Below, one piece after another: positions 17,016-27,253 of a stretch of DNA of 64,000 bases; position 1 is the first letter of the stretch, and every line of letters starts with the position of its first letter. The position numbers were made by a program, and so were the translations under genes. The notes under the pieces were generated by a model. That model was given only the letters and a program-made list of their open reading frames with translations. It had not been told where the DNA came from and did not search any database. The stretch is from Aurantiacibacter luteus. Lineage in GTDB: Bacteria; Pseudomonadota; Alphaproteobacteria; Sphingomonadales; Sphingomonadaceae. The stretch spans positions 744,001 to 808,000 of the forward strand of contig NZ_LBHB01000001.1 of NCBI RefSeq assembly GCF_001010945.1, written 5' to 3'.

Positions 17016-17533
17016 TCGGCGGCGGCGTTTTCCGTCGCGGCGGCAGGCGCGTCACCCGCGGCGCGCACCTCGACCGGGAAGCTGCACTTGTCGCCGCGCA
17101 CGTCGGTCAGGGTGATCTCGCCCTGGCCCCCTGCGACCAGGTCGGCGGGGACGCCCATGACCATCACGTGCTTGCCGCCCGGCGCGAACTGCAGGGTCTC
17201 GCCCGGCTCGACCGGCTGCTGGACCAGCTCCTGCATGTCTTCCTGCAGATTGAACTCGGTGGTCTCATGCAGCATTGCGCTCTCGGCACCCAGCAGGTCC
17301 GCGCCGCGGATCGTCCACGGCTGGCTGCCGGTGTTGGTGAGGGTGAAATAGGCCGCGCCGGGATTGCCCTCGACCGCAGGCAGCGAGAGCCATGCGTCCG
17401 TCACCTCGATGCCGGTTACGCAGTCCCCATTCGCCTCGGCAACCTGTTCGGGCGCGGCATCTTCGCCGCAGGAAGCGAGCAGCAGCGCGGCGGCGGCGAG
17501 CGAAATCGTGGCGGAAAACGGCGTCTTGATCAT
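17012..17533 (-). CDS. Periplasmic copper chaperone PCu(A)C
   Basis: A 173-residue lipoprotein or secreted protein (signal LAAAALLLASCGEDAAPEQ, Cys near 22). The PCuAC domain (DUF461) has TDAWLSLPAVEGNPGAAYFT, MLHETTEF and the FAPGGKHVMVMG motif. The copper ligands H(M)x10-12MxxM are partly changed: MLHETTEFNLQEDMQELV retains Met-His and Met, and GGKHVMVMG supplies His and Met. Family members carry Cu(I) to cytochrome c oxidase. ATG at 17533 is chosen over one 57 bases upstream because GAGAGGGG lies before it and the signal peptide starts there. First gene of a three-gene operon. Confidence 0.85.
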   Translation of the reverse strand: MIKTPFSATISLAAAALLLASCGEDAAPEQVAEANGDCVTGIEVTDAWLSLPAVEGNPGAAYFTLTNTGSQPWTIRGADLLGAESAMLHETTEFNLQEDMQELVQQPVEPGETLQFAPGGKHVMVMGVPADLVAGGQGEITLTDVRGDKCSFPVEVRAAGDAPAAATENAAAE

Positions 17534-17580
17534 TGGTGTACCCCTCTCGGACAATGGCGGATTTCTAGCCGGGCAGGTCT

Positions 17581-17608
17581 CTTGTGCCAAGCCAAACCGC
17601 TCCTATAT
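17581..17608 (+). promoter_or_regulatory. Heat-shock (RpoH) promoter of dnaK
   Basis: CTTG at 17581-17584, 17 bases, then CCTATAT at 17602-17608. This is an exact match to the alphaproteobacterial heat-shock promoter consensus CTTG-N17-CYTATNT. It lies 100 bases before the dnaK start, leaving a leader of roughly 90 bases. No CIRCE element is seen nearby, so dnaK here looks RpoH-controlled rather than HrcA-controlled. Confidence 0.75.
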
Positions 17609-17707
17609 CGCGGCTCGTTACACAGCTTTATCCGAGCTGCCGACAGGTTTCGCCGGGACGGGAAACCGAGCGCGCAGCGTCCAACCGTAAAGAGAATGGG
17701 AACGTAA

Positions 17708-19642
<1,935 letters not shown>

Positions 19643-19662
19643 TCATCCCGATGGACAACGAA

Positions 19663-19695
19663 GCCGCCACCGTCGCCCTGCGCGCCGGTGGCGGC
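19663..19695 (+). promoter_or_regulatory. Hairpin in dnaK-dnaJ gap, possible attenuator
   Basis: A perfect 10-bp inverted repeat (GCCGCCACCG at 19663-19672, CGGTGGCGGC at 19686-19695) with a 13-base loop, in the 72-base gap between dnaK and dnaJ. No clear T-run follows, only GACGTTTGGGGG. Such hairpins often lower dnaJ expression relative to dnaK or protect the dnaK mRNA 3' end. That role is inferred. Confidence 0.5.
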
Positions 19696-19714
19696 GACGT
19701 TTGGGGGTTCGCGT

Positions 19715-20830
19715 ATGTCATCTGAAATCGACTTCTACGAGGTGCTCGGCATCGAGCGCACGGCGGACGGCGCGACGATCAAGTCCGCCTATCGCAAGCT
19801 CGCCATGAAATATCACCCGGACCGCAATCCGGGTGATGCCGAGGCGGAAAACCAGTTCAAAATCTGCAGCGCCGCCTACGAGGTGCTGAAGGACCCGCAG
19901 AAGCGCGCGGCCTACGATCGCTATGGCCACGCTGCCTTCCAGCAGGGCGGCGGCCCGGGCGCGGCGGATTTCGGCGACATCGGCGATATCTTCGAGACGA
20001 TCTTCGGTAGCGCTTTCGGCGGGCAGGCTCCCGGCGGCAGGGCCCGCCCGCGTCGCGGCGCGGACCTGCGCTACGACATGCAGATCACGCTGGAAGAAGC
20101 GTTCCACGGCAAGCAGACCGAGATCGAGGTGGAGGTTTCCACCACCTGCGACACCTGCACCGGCACCGGCGCCACCCCCGGCACCAGCAGCCGCCGCTGC
20201 GAACTGTGCCACGGCGCGGGCAAGGTTCGGGCCAAGCAGGGCTTCTTCGTCATCGAACGGCCGTGCCCCAATTGCCACGGCGCGGGCGAGGTGATCGAGA
20301 GCCCTTGCCGCGACTGCCGCGGCGAGGGTCGCGTCGACAAGGAGCAGCACTACGAGGTCGAGGTGCCGCCCGGCGTCGACAACGGCACGCGCATCCGCCT
20401 CTCCGGCAAGGGCGAGGCCGGCCCGCGCGGCGCCCCCGCGGGCGATCTCTACATCTTCGTCCACGTCAAGCCGCACAAGGTCTTCGAGCGCGAGAGCACT
20501 TCGCTCTTCACCCGCGTGCCGATCAGCTTCACCACGGCAGCGCTCGGTGACACGATCGAAATTCCCGGCCTCGACGGCGAGGTGAACCAGATCGAGATTC
20601 CCGCCGGAATCCAGTCGGGCAAGCAGTTGCGCAAACGCGGTGCGGGTATGCCAGTGCTGCAGGGGCGCGGACGCGGCGAGCTGGTGGTCGAGGTCATGGT
20701 GGAAACGCCGACCAGGCTTACGGCGCGGCAGAAGGAACTGCTGTGCGAGTTCCGCGAGACCGAGACCGGCGAGGAATGCCCGGAGAGCCGCGGTTTCTTC
20801 GAAAAGATTAAGGACGCTTTCGGGGCTTAG
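19715..20830 (+). CDS. dnaJ: Chaperone protein DnaJ (Hsp40, type I)
   Basis: A 371-residue co-chaperone that stimulates DnaK ATPase. The J domain is at the N-terminus (DFYEVLGIERTADG, HPD in MKYHPDRNPGD), then a Gly/Phe-rich segment, four zinc-binding CxxCxGxG motifs (CDTCTGTG, CELCHGAG, CPNCHGAG, CRDCRGEG) and C-terminal substrate domains ending in AFGA. ATG at 19715 is chosen because the J domain begins there; an upstream in-frame ATG adds nine non-homologous residues. The stop is 9 bases from the convergent patatin gene stop. Confidence 0.97.
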   Translation: MSSEIDFYEVLGIERTADGATIKSAYRKLAMKYHPDRNPGDAEAENQFKICSAAYEVLKDPQKRAAYDRYGHAAFQQGGGPGAADFGDIGDIFETIFGSAFGGQAPGGRARPRRGADLRYDMQITLEEAFHGKQTEIEVEVSTTCDTCTGTGATPGTSSRRCELCHGAGKVRAKQGFFVIERPCPNCHGAGEVIESPCRDCRGEGRVDKEQHYEVEVPPGVDNGTRIRLSGKGEAGPRGAPAGDLYIFVHVKPHKVFERESTSLFTRVPISFTTAALGDTIEIPGLDGEVNQIEIPAGIQSGKQLRKRGAGMPVLQGRGRGELVVEVMVETPTRLTARQKELLCEFRETETGEECPESRGFFEKIKDAFGA

Positions 20831-20839
20831 CGGTCATAG

Positions 20840-23152
20840 CTAGCCGAGCTTGCCGACAATCTCGTCGCGCAGCCGTTCGACCAAAGCCGGCTTGCAGAGG
20901 CCCCGCTCCAGCTCCTCGTCGCAGATCGCGAGCAACGCATCGCGCTTGAAGCTGAGGCACACGGTCTCGTCGAAACCGCCCGGCACCGTCGAGCAGACGA
21001 GGTCGATCATCCGCTCGGCCCCGTGCATCCGGCCCCACAGGTAATCGTTCTCGCGGTAGGCGCGGCTGAAGAAGGCGCCGAAGTTGAAGAACTCGGTGCC
21101 GCGCAGGCTCGCCGCCGCGCCGCCTTCACGGATCGCGGTGGCATCGTCGGGACTGATGCGATCGACCTTGACCGGGTCGAACTCGGTGAAGCCCTCGTTG
21201 CGCAGCAAAGGCAGGGTGGCGACGTCGTAGAATGGGAAGCCGAGGTAGGCGAGCAGGACGCGGCGCCTGAGGTCGCGCGACATGGCCTGCATGGTCTCGG
21301 CGAGTATGCCTTCGGCCTCCTCGTCGGCGGCGCGGAGCGAACGGGCCGCGGCAAGGGCATCGAGAAACGCTCCCGGCTCGGCCAGCACATTGCTCGCCGC
21401 TGAGACAAAGTCGTCGCCGAAAGTGCTGAAGTTCTCGCGGTCGAAATACAGCGCCATCGCGCGGTAGACTCCGTCCCGCGCGCGCTCCAGTTCGTCATCG
21501 TCGATATGCGGATCGGCATCCCATTCGCGCGACAGGCGGCGGGCGATCAGTCGCAGGCGGCGAATGCGAAAGGCGAGGTCGTGATCGCGCAGGAAGAAGA
21601 TCGCCGCGGGGCTGGCGCCGCCCTTCGGACTGCCCAGGGTGTCAAGCCCGCTCGCCTCGATAGCCCCGCGCAACGCCGCGGCCACGCTCGCGCGGTCGGG
21701 TGCGGTGTCAAAATTGCCGGCAGCAAGCGCCAGGTCCGCGAGGCGATCGACGATCCCGGCGAGCTTGGCGAGCGCATAGGACTGGAACGCGTAGCCGGCC
21801 TGCTCCGCCGCCTCCTGCTGCGCGCGAGCACGCCACTTGGCGAGGCGAGCGGGCGTGGGCCGGTCGAAAAACAGCGTGCGTCCGAAAATGCCCTCGACCA
21901 CCGCTTCCACCTGCGGTCGCAGGGTCTGCACCATGCGCGAAAGCCGCAGCGCCTCGCGCGACTGTGCGGCGAGCGTCTCCAGGTTGTCGCGGATCGGCTG
22001 TTCCCGAGGGATCGCGGAAAGCGACCCGACGATGGCGGAAAAGAAGCCGATGCGGCGCGGGGTTTCGCCGCGGGCCGGGGCGCGGCGGGCCGGGGTGGGG
22101 TCGATGTAGACGAAACGGCGATCCACCTCGCGCTGGGCCGGCCGCGCGCTAAGCCCCGCCATGGCGCCCGCGAATGGCGCGTTGACCAGCACCGATCCGT
22201 CGATCAGCGCCACCTGGTCGAGCGTTCCCTGTGCAACGTGTGCAGGCATCACGCGCTTCAGAAAGGCGTCGCGCCCCTCCCATCCGCCGGGCAGCGCAGC
22301 TTCCACCTCGCCCACACTCATCGGCGGAAAGGCGCCCGGGAAGCTCGCGGTGGCGCGGGCGGCGAAGGTGAGTTCGGCGAGAGGCGCAAGGTCCCGTCCA
22401 CCGCTTGACGGGGTCGCCGCGCGAAAGCCGATGGGCAGGCGATGCTCGCTTTCTTCCACCAGCGGCGGGCTGTTGAGCCGCAGCAACTCGCGGTGGCCGC
22501 GATAGTCCGTGGCCGTGACCAGCAGGTCGAGCGGATGGCCCGGCGGCAGCAACGGCTTCTCGGCGCCCGCTGTGCCGAGCGAGAGCAGCGCATCGTGCAG
22601 CAGGCGGGTGAAGCCGGGGCCGGAGAACGGCGGCTCGAACCAGCGCCCGCGCACCAGCCCCGATAGCTTGCGTCGCACCTCCTGCCGCGTTTCGGCAGAG
22701 ACGCTCTCGCTCACCGGGTTGCCGGGCCGATTGGTGAGGTACCAGACGAAGGGCCGCATCCACGGCTTGGCCGCCACGTCCGACCACGGCCGCGCGTCCT
22801 CGTCCACCAGTTGCTCGACGTCGGCGTTTTCCAGCCACAGCTCGGTCAGCGGCTCGAGGCTGTGGCCGGAGTGGATCGCCTGGGCGAGGAAGACCGCGTT
22901 GATGCCGCCCGCGCTAGCGCCCGTCACGATGTCGGTCAGCACCCGCAGCCGCAGGCCGTCGCCGCTCTCGATCTTGCGCAGGAGGGCAAGATAGACGGCC
23001 TCGACACCGCCGGACGGCGCAGGCGTGGCGGCGTGGTGGTCGCGGCTGGCGCGGGCGAGCTTCCAGATCTCCTTCGTGACGCCGTGCATGTAGACGGCAA
23101 GGCTCACCCCGCCGTAGCAGACCAGCGCTATCCTCAGTTCCTTCTGCCGCAT
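20840..23152 (-). CDS. Large patatin-like phospholipase (patatin-related, DUF3376 type)
   Basis: A 770-residue cytosolic patatin-fold protein. The nucleophile elbow GASAGG puts Ser at residue 80, the N-terminal glycine loop is CYGGVSLAVYMHG, and the catalytic Asp is in LIDGSVLVNAPF (Asp 318; DGS instead of the usual DGA/DGG). The C-terminal half is helical and matches the DUF3376-containing patatin-related group, including a FDRENFSTFGDDF segment. Activity would be lipid acyl hydrolysis; the target is unknown. ATG at 23152 is chosen from homology (MRQKELRIALVCYGG); the upstream frame runs antisense through radA. It is divergent from radA with a 79-base gap. Confidence 0.85.
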   Translation of the reverse strand: MRQKELRIALVCYGGVSLAVYMHGVTKEIWKLARASRDHHAATPAPSGGVEAVYLALLRKIESGDGLRLRVLTDIVTGASAGGINAVFLAQAIHSGHSLEPLTELWLENADVEQLVDEDARPWSDVAAKPWMRPFVWYLTNRPGNPVSESVSAETRQEVRRKLSGLVRGRWFEPPFSGPGFTRLLHDALLSLGTAGAEKPLLPPGHPLDLLVTATDYRGHRELLRLNSPPLVEESEHRLPIGFRAATPSSGGRDLAPLAELTFAARATASFPGAFPPMSVGEVEAALPGGWEGRDAFLKRVMPAHVAQGTLDQVALIDGSVLVNAPFAGAMAGLSARPAQREVDRRFVYIDPTPARRAPARGETPRRIGFFSAIVGSLSAIPREQPIRDNLETLAAQSREALRLSRMVQTLRPQVEAVVEGIFGRTLFFDRPTPARLAKWRARAQQEAAEQAGYAFQSYALAKLAGIVDRLADLALAAGNFDTAPDRASVAAALRGAIEASGLDTLGSPKGGASPAAIFFLRDHDLAFRIRRLRLIARRLSREWDADPHIDDDELERARDGVYRAMALYFDRENFSTFGDDFVSAASNVLAEPGAFLDALAAARSLRAADEEAEGILAETMQAMSRDLRRRVLLAYLGFPFYDVATLPLLRNEGFTEFDPVKVDRISPDDATAIREGGAAASLRGTEFFNFGAFFSRAYRENDYLWGRMHGAERMIDLVCSTVPGGFDETVCLSFKRDALLAICDEELERGLCKPALVERLRDEIVGKLG

Positions 23153-23231
23153 CGCCCACCTTGTTGGCAGATGGGGCAGGGGCCGACAACCGCTGTTGCG
23201 TTCCAGTTCTGTTCCGGTTAGTCCGCCTGCG

Positions 23232-24599
23232 ATGGCGAAGCCGAAGAAGCGATATGTATGCACCGAATGCGGCAGCGTCGCCTCGCGCTGGCAGGGGCAG
23301 TGCGCGGATTGCAGCGAGTGGAATACGCTCGTCGAGGAAGCGCCGGAAACCAAGTTCGCCGCCGCGCACAACCTGTCGAGCGGCGGGCGGGCGATCCGGT
23401 TCGAAAGCCTCGACGCGCCCACCGCCCCGCTGGCCCGTCGCTCCACCGGCATCGCCGAATTCGACCGCGCGCTCGGCGGCGGGCTGGTGCCGGGATCGGC
23501 TATCCTGATGGGCGGCGAGCCGGGGATCGGCAAATCCACGCTGCTGCTCCAGGCGGCCGCCTCCATCGCCAAGGCGGGGGGCGACGTGGTCTATGTCAGT
23601 GGCGAGGAAGCGACCGGGCAAGTGCGGATGCGCGCCGGACGCCTCGGCGTGGCGGATGCCAACCTGCGCCTCGCCTCGGCCACATCGGTGCGCGATATCC
23701 TGACCACGCTCGGCAACGGCACGCCGCCCGACCTGCTGGTGGTCGATTCGATCCAGACCATGCATTCCGACATGATCGAGGGTGCGCCCGGCACCGTCAG
23801 CCAGGTGCGCGCCAGCGCGTTCGAACTGATCCGCTTCGCCAAGGAGACGGGGACCTGCCTCGTCCTCGTCGGCCACGTCACCAAGGACGGCAACATCGCA
23901 GGGCCCCGCGTGCTGGAACACATGGTCGATACCGTGATGAGCTTCGAGGGCGAGCGCAGCCACCAGTATCGCATCCTCAGGAGCCTCAAGAACCGTTTCG
24001 GCGCGGTGGACGAGATCGGCGTCTTCGCGATGGAGGGGCATGGCCTCGCCGAGGTCAGCAACCCTTCCACCCTGTTCCTGTCCGGCCGCGACGAGCCCAT
24101 CGCCGGCAGCGCGGTTTTCCCTGCGCTTGAGGGGACCCGGCCCGTGCTGGTCGAGATCCAGGCCTTGATCGTGCGGCTGCAATCGGGCGCGACCCCGCGC
24201 CGCGCGGTGGTGGGGTGGGACAGCGGGCGCTTGGCGATGCTGCTTGCCGTGCTGGAGGCGCGCTGCGGGCTCAGTTTCTCCACGGCAGAGGTCTATCTCA
24301 ACGTCGCGGGCGGCTACCGCTTGTCGGACCCGGCCGCCGATCTCGCCGTGGCCGCTGCATTGATTTCCGCCCTGGCCGACAAACCGCTGGCCAAGGACGC
24401 GATCTGGTTCGGCGAGCTGTCGCTTTCGGGCGAGGTGCGCCCCGTGGCGCATTCCTCGTTGCGCCAGCGCGAGGCGGCGAAGCTCGGCTTTGCCCGCGCA
24501 TTCGGCCCCGCGGACGGCGGGCAGGACGTGAAGGGGCTGCGCTATGCCGGGATCGGCGGCGTGACGTCACTCGTTGACCGGTTGCTGGCATCGACCTAA
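23232..24599 (+). CDS. radA: DNA repair protein RadA (Sms)
   Basis: A 455-residue RecA-like branch-migration protein that processes recombination intermediates. N-terminal zinc finger CTECGSVASRWQGQCADC (from about residue 10); Walker A in GGEPGIGKSTLLLQ; VYVSGEEATGQVRMRA; the RadA-specific KNRFG motif (SLKNRFGAVDEIGVF); and a Lon-protease-like C-terminal domain with GELSLSGEVRPV. ATG at 23232 directly precedes the zinc finger. cvpA follows after 12 bases. Confidence 0.96.
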   Translation: MAKPKKRYVCTECGSVASRWQGQCADCSEWNTLVEEAPETKFAAAHNLSSGGRAIRFESLDAPTAPLARRSTGIAEFDRALGGGLVPGSAILMGGEPGIGKSTLLLQAAASIAKAGGDVVYVSGEEATGQVRMRAGRLGVADANLRLASATSVRDILTTLGNGTPPDLLVVDSIQTMHSDMIEGAPGTVSQVRASAFELIRFAKETGTCLVLVGHVTKDGNIAGPRVLEHMVDTVMSFEGERSHQYRILRSLKNRFGAVDEIGVFAMEGHGLAEVSNPSTLFLSGRDEPIAGSAVFPALEGTRPVLVEIQALIVRLQSGATPRRAVVGWDSGRLAMLLAVLEARCGLSFSTAEVYLNVAGGYRLSDPAADLAVAAALISALADKPLAKDAIWFGELSLSGEVRPVAHSSLRQREAAKLGFARAFGPADGGQDVKGLRYAGIGGVTSLVDRLLAST

Positions 24600-24611
24600 A
24601 TTGACCGGCGA

Positions 24612-25157
24612 ATGACGGGTTTCGATATCATCGTGCTTCTGCTCGTGGGGGTCGGGGCGGTCGGCGGGTTCATGCGCGGCTTCGTGCAGGAAGTGCTCTC
24701 GCTCGCCGCGTGGATTCTCGCCGTGCTGGCGATCCGCTACCTTCACACCGATCTGACCGCCGCCATCCTCGATTTCATGGGCTCGCCGGTCACCGCCGCT
24801 ATTCTTGCCTTCGCGTTGCTGCTGCTCATCCCCTATGCGGGCATGAAGCTGATCGCCCGCATGGCCGGGCAAAGCTCGCGCAATTCGGTGCTCGGCCCGA
24901 TCGACCGCGTCCTCGGCTTCGGCTTCGGCGCGGTGAAGGGCGTCATCATCGTCGTCATCGCCTTTTCGCTGCTGGTGCTTGGCTACGATACCGTCTGGGG
25001 CGCGCGCGGGCGGCCCGACTGGATTTCCGAGGCGCGCACCTACCAGCTCGTCGATGCCGGTTCGCGCGCCATGGTGCAGATCATACAGGAACGCCGCGCC
25101 CGCTTGCAGGGCGAGAGCGAGGCGGAGGGTGATCCCGCCGTCGGCACTACCGGGTGA
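24612..25157 (+). CDS. cvpA: CvpA family membrane protein
   Basis: A 181-residue protein with four membrane helices (about 5-25, 32-50, 62-85, 100-125) and a hydrophilic C-terminal tail. GFDIIVLLLVGVGAVGGFMRGFVQEVLSLAAW and FGAVKGVII are the CvpA signatures. Named for colicin V production in E. coli, the family is linked to envelope stress; the mechanism is unknown. It is coupled to the next gene by a GTGA overlap and lies 12 bases after radA. Confidence 0.88.
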   Translation: MTGFDIIVLLLVGVGAVGGFMRGFVQEVLSLAAWILAVLAIRYLHTDLTAAILDFMGSPVTAAILAFALLLLIPYAGMKLIARMAGQSSRNSVLGPIDRVLGFGFGAVKGVIIVVIAFSLLVLGYDTVWGARGRPDWISEARTYQLVDAGSRAMVQIIQERRARLQGESEAEGDPAVGTTG

Positions 25158-25585
25158 GCGCGGACAAGCTCTATACCCCGCAGTTGCTGGCCGCCGCCGT
25201 GGAACTGGCCGCCTGGCCGCCGCTGCCTGGCGCTGCGCTCCATGCAGAGGCGCGCTCGCCTGCGTGCGGCTCGACCATCGCGCTCGACGTAGAGCCTGCC
25301 GCGGACGGTTCGGTCGCCGGGCTGGGAATGCTCGTGCGCGCCTGCGCCGTCGGACAGGCGGCGGCCGCTGTCTTCGCGCGCCACGTGGGCGGTCGCATGC
25401 CGGACGAGGTGATTTCCGCCCACGATGCCATCGCGGCCTGGATCGCGGGCGAAGGCGCCATGCCCGACTGGCCCGACCTCGCGCTGATCGCTCCGGCGCG
25501 CGCCTTTCCCGGACGTCACGGCGCCATGCTGCTGCCGTGGAAGGCGGCGCTGGCGGCCCTTTCCACCGCGCCCGCGACCGGCTAA
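25154..25585 (+). CDS. NifU/IscU-N-like iron-sulfur scaffold protein, third Cys absent
   Basis: A 143-residue protein of the SufU/IscU N-terminal fold. The first cluster Cys lies in SPACGSTIALDVE and the second in VRACAVGQAAAAVF (with nearby Ala/Gly pattern typical of the family). At the third Cys position, usually RxxCAxLxW, this protein has GRHGAMLLPWKA, with Gly replacing Cys. It may be a divergent scaffold, an accessory protein or use another ligand. GTG at 25154 overlaps the cvpA stop. No suf or isc genes are in the window, so the functional call is tentative. Confidence 0.7.
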   Translation: MSADKLYTPQLLAAAVELAAWPPLPGAALHAEARSPACGSTIALDVEPAADGSVAGLGMLVRACAVGQAAAAVFARHVGGRMPDEVISAHDAIAAWIAGEGAMPDWPDLALIAPARAFPGRHGAMLLPWKAALAALSTAPATG

Positions 25586-25615
25586 CCGCTCGCTCAGGAG
25601 ACTTCGGGGGAGCGC

Positions 25616-27253
25616 ATGGACGCGATACTCGCGCAATCGGAACACCAGCCCACGGCGAAAGACATTCGCCTGGTGATTGCTGCCAGCTCGGCGGGCACGA
25701 TCTTCGAATGGTACGATTTCTTCATCTACGGCACGCTGGCGGCGCTGATCGGCGCGGCCTTCTTCCCGTCCGGCAACGAGACGCTGCAAACGCTGCTGGT
25801 CTGGGCCGGTTTTGCGGTGGGCTTCGGCTGCCGTCCGCTGGGCGCGATCCTGTTCGGCTACTTGGGCGACAAGCTGGGGCGCAAGTACACCTTTCTCGTC
25901 ACCGTCACGCTGATGGGCGTAGCGACGGCGGGAGTCGGCCTTATCCCCACCGCGGCGAGCATCGGGGTGGCCGCGCCGATCATCGTCATCGCCCTGCGCG
26001 TGCTGCAGGGCCTGGCGCTCGGCGGCGAATACGGCGGCGCGGCGATCTACGTCGCGGAGCACGCCCCGCCCGAACGGCGCGGCTATTACACCAGCTTCAT
26101 CCAGGCGAGCGTGGTCGGCGGCTTCGTGCTGTCCATCCTCGTCGTGCTTGTATGCCGCGCGCTGATCCCGGAGGAGGCCTTTTCCGAATGGGGCTGGCGG
26201 GTGCCTTTCCTGCTCTCCATCGCCCTTCTCGCCATATCGTTGTGGATGCGCCTGAAGCTGTCGGAAAGCCCGGTGTTCAAGGCGATGAAGGAAGCCGGCG
26301 AGACCGCGGGCAATCCCTTCGTCGAAAGCTTCACTTATCCCGGCAACAAGCGCCGCATCTTCGTGGCGCTGTTCGGCGTGGCGGGCGTGCTGACGGTGAT
26401 CTGGTACACGGCTTTCTTCTCCACCCTCAGCTTCCTGCGCGGGCCCATGCGGATGGAAAACGGCCTTGTCGAAGGCATCATGCTGGTCGCCGGTGCGATC
26501 GCGATGAGTTTCTACATCGTCGTGGGCAAGTGGTCGGACAGGGTAGGGCGCAAGAAGCCCATCCTCATCGGCGCGCTGCTCTCGCTAGTGCTGCTGTTTC
26601 CCATCTTCTGGGGCATGGGCGCGCTGGCCAATCCGGGCCTGTCCCGCAGCAGTGCCGAGGCCCAGGTCTTCGTCAGCGGCCCGGCTTGCGACTTCGATCC
26701 CTTCGCCGACGTGCAGGCGAGCGAGTGCGGACGGGTGCTGTCCGATCTCACCGCGCTCGGCGTGCCCTACGATATCCGCCCGGTTGCCGCCGGTGCCGAG
26801 GATGTGCCGCAGGTCGTGGAGATCGGCGACTTCAGTCTCGATTACACCGGGCTGGAGGATGCGCCCCGCAAGGAGCGAATCCAGGGTTCGCTGGAGGCGG
26901 CGGGCTACGACTTCGATCGCCAGTTTCCGCCGTGGATCGCCGTGCTCGGCATCGTCGCGCTGCTACTCGCGCTCGGTGCGCTCTCGGCGCTGACCTACGG
27001 CTCCGTTGCGGCTCTGCTGACCGAGATGTTCCCCGCGCGCATCCGCTATTCCTCCATGTCGATCCCCTACCACATCGGCGCAGGCTATCTCGGCGGGTTC
27101 CTGCCGCTGATCTCCAGCTACATCGTGGCACGCACGGGCGATGTCTATTCGGGCCTCTGGTACACCTGGGCTGTGGTCGCCTTCGGCGCGCTGGTCGCCT
27201 GGTGGGGTCTCAAGAGCGGACCGCCTACCGACTTCGCCGATGACCCCGCCTGA
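25616..27253 (+). CDS. MHS-family MFS transporter with periplasmic insertion
   Basis: A 545-residue major facilitator of the metabolite:H+ symporter type (ProP/KgtP/ShiA-like). Motif A is seen twice in cytosolic loops: GYLGDKLGRK (81-90) and GKWSDRVGRKK (304-314); GGEYGGAAIYVAEHAPPERRG is the MHS signature after helix 4. About 100 extra residues (339-437, Cys 358 and 371) sit between helices 9 and 10, which places them in the periplasm; usual members are 430-450 residues. The substrate is unknown. GGGGGAG precedes the ATG. The last 14 bases overlap alr. Confidence 0.87.
   Translation: MDAILAQSEHQPTAKDIRLVIAASSAGTIFEWYDFFIYGTLAALIGAAFFPSGNETLQTLLVWAGFAVGFGCRPLGAILFGYLGDKLGRKYTFLVTVTLMGVATAGVGLIPTAASIGVAAPIIVIALRVLQGLALGGEYGGAAIYVAEHAPPERRGYYTSFIQASVVGGFVLSILVVLVCRALIPEEAFSEWGWRVPFLLSIALLAISLWMRLKLSESPVFKAMKEAGETAGNPFVESFTYPGNKRRIFVALFGVAGVLTVIWYTAFFSTLSFLRGPMRMENGLVEGIMLVAGAIAMSFYIVVGKWSDRVGRKKPILIGALLSLVLLFPIFWGMGALANPGLSRSSAEAQVFVSGPACDFDPFADVQASECGRVLSDLTALGVPYDIRPVAAGAEDVPQVVEIGDFSLDYTGLEDAPRKERIQGSLEAAGYDFDRQFPPWIAVLGIVALLLALGALSALTYGSVAALLTEMFPARIRYSSMSIPYHIGAGYLGGFLPLISSYIVARTGDVYSGLWYTWAVVAFGALVAWWGLKSGPPTDFADDPA

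Noticed and set aside
23153-23572. Upstream extension of the patatin gene to a 910-residue protein
   Set aside because: The extra 140 residues are antisense to the start of radA and precede the conserved MRQKELRIALVCYGG start.
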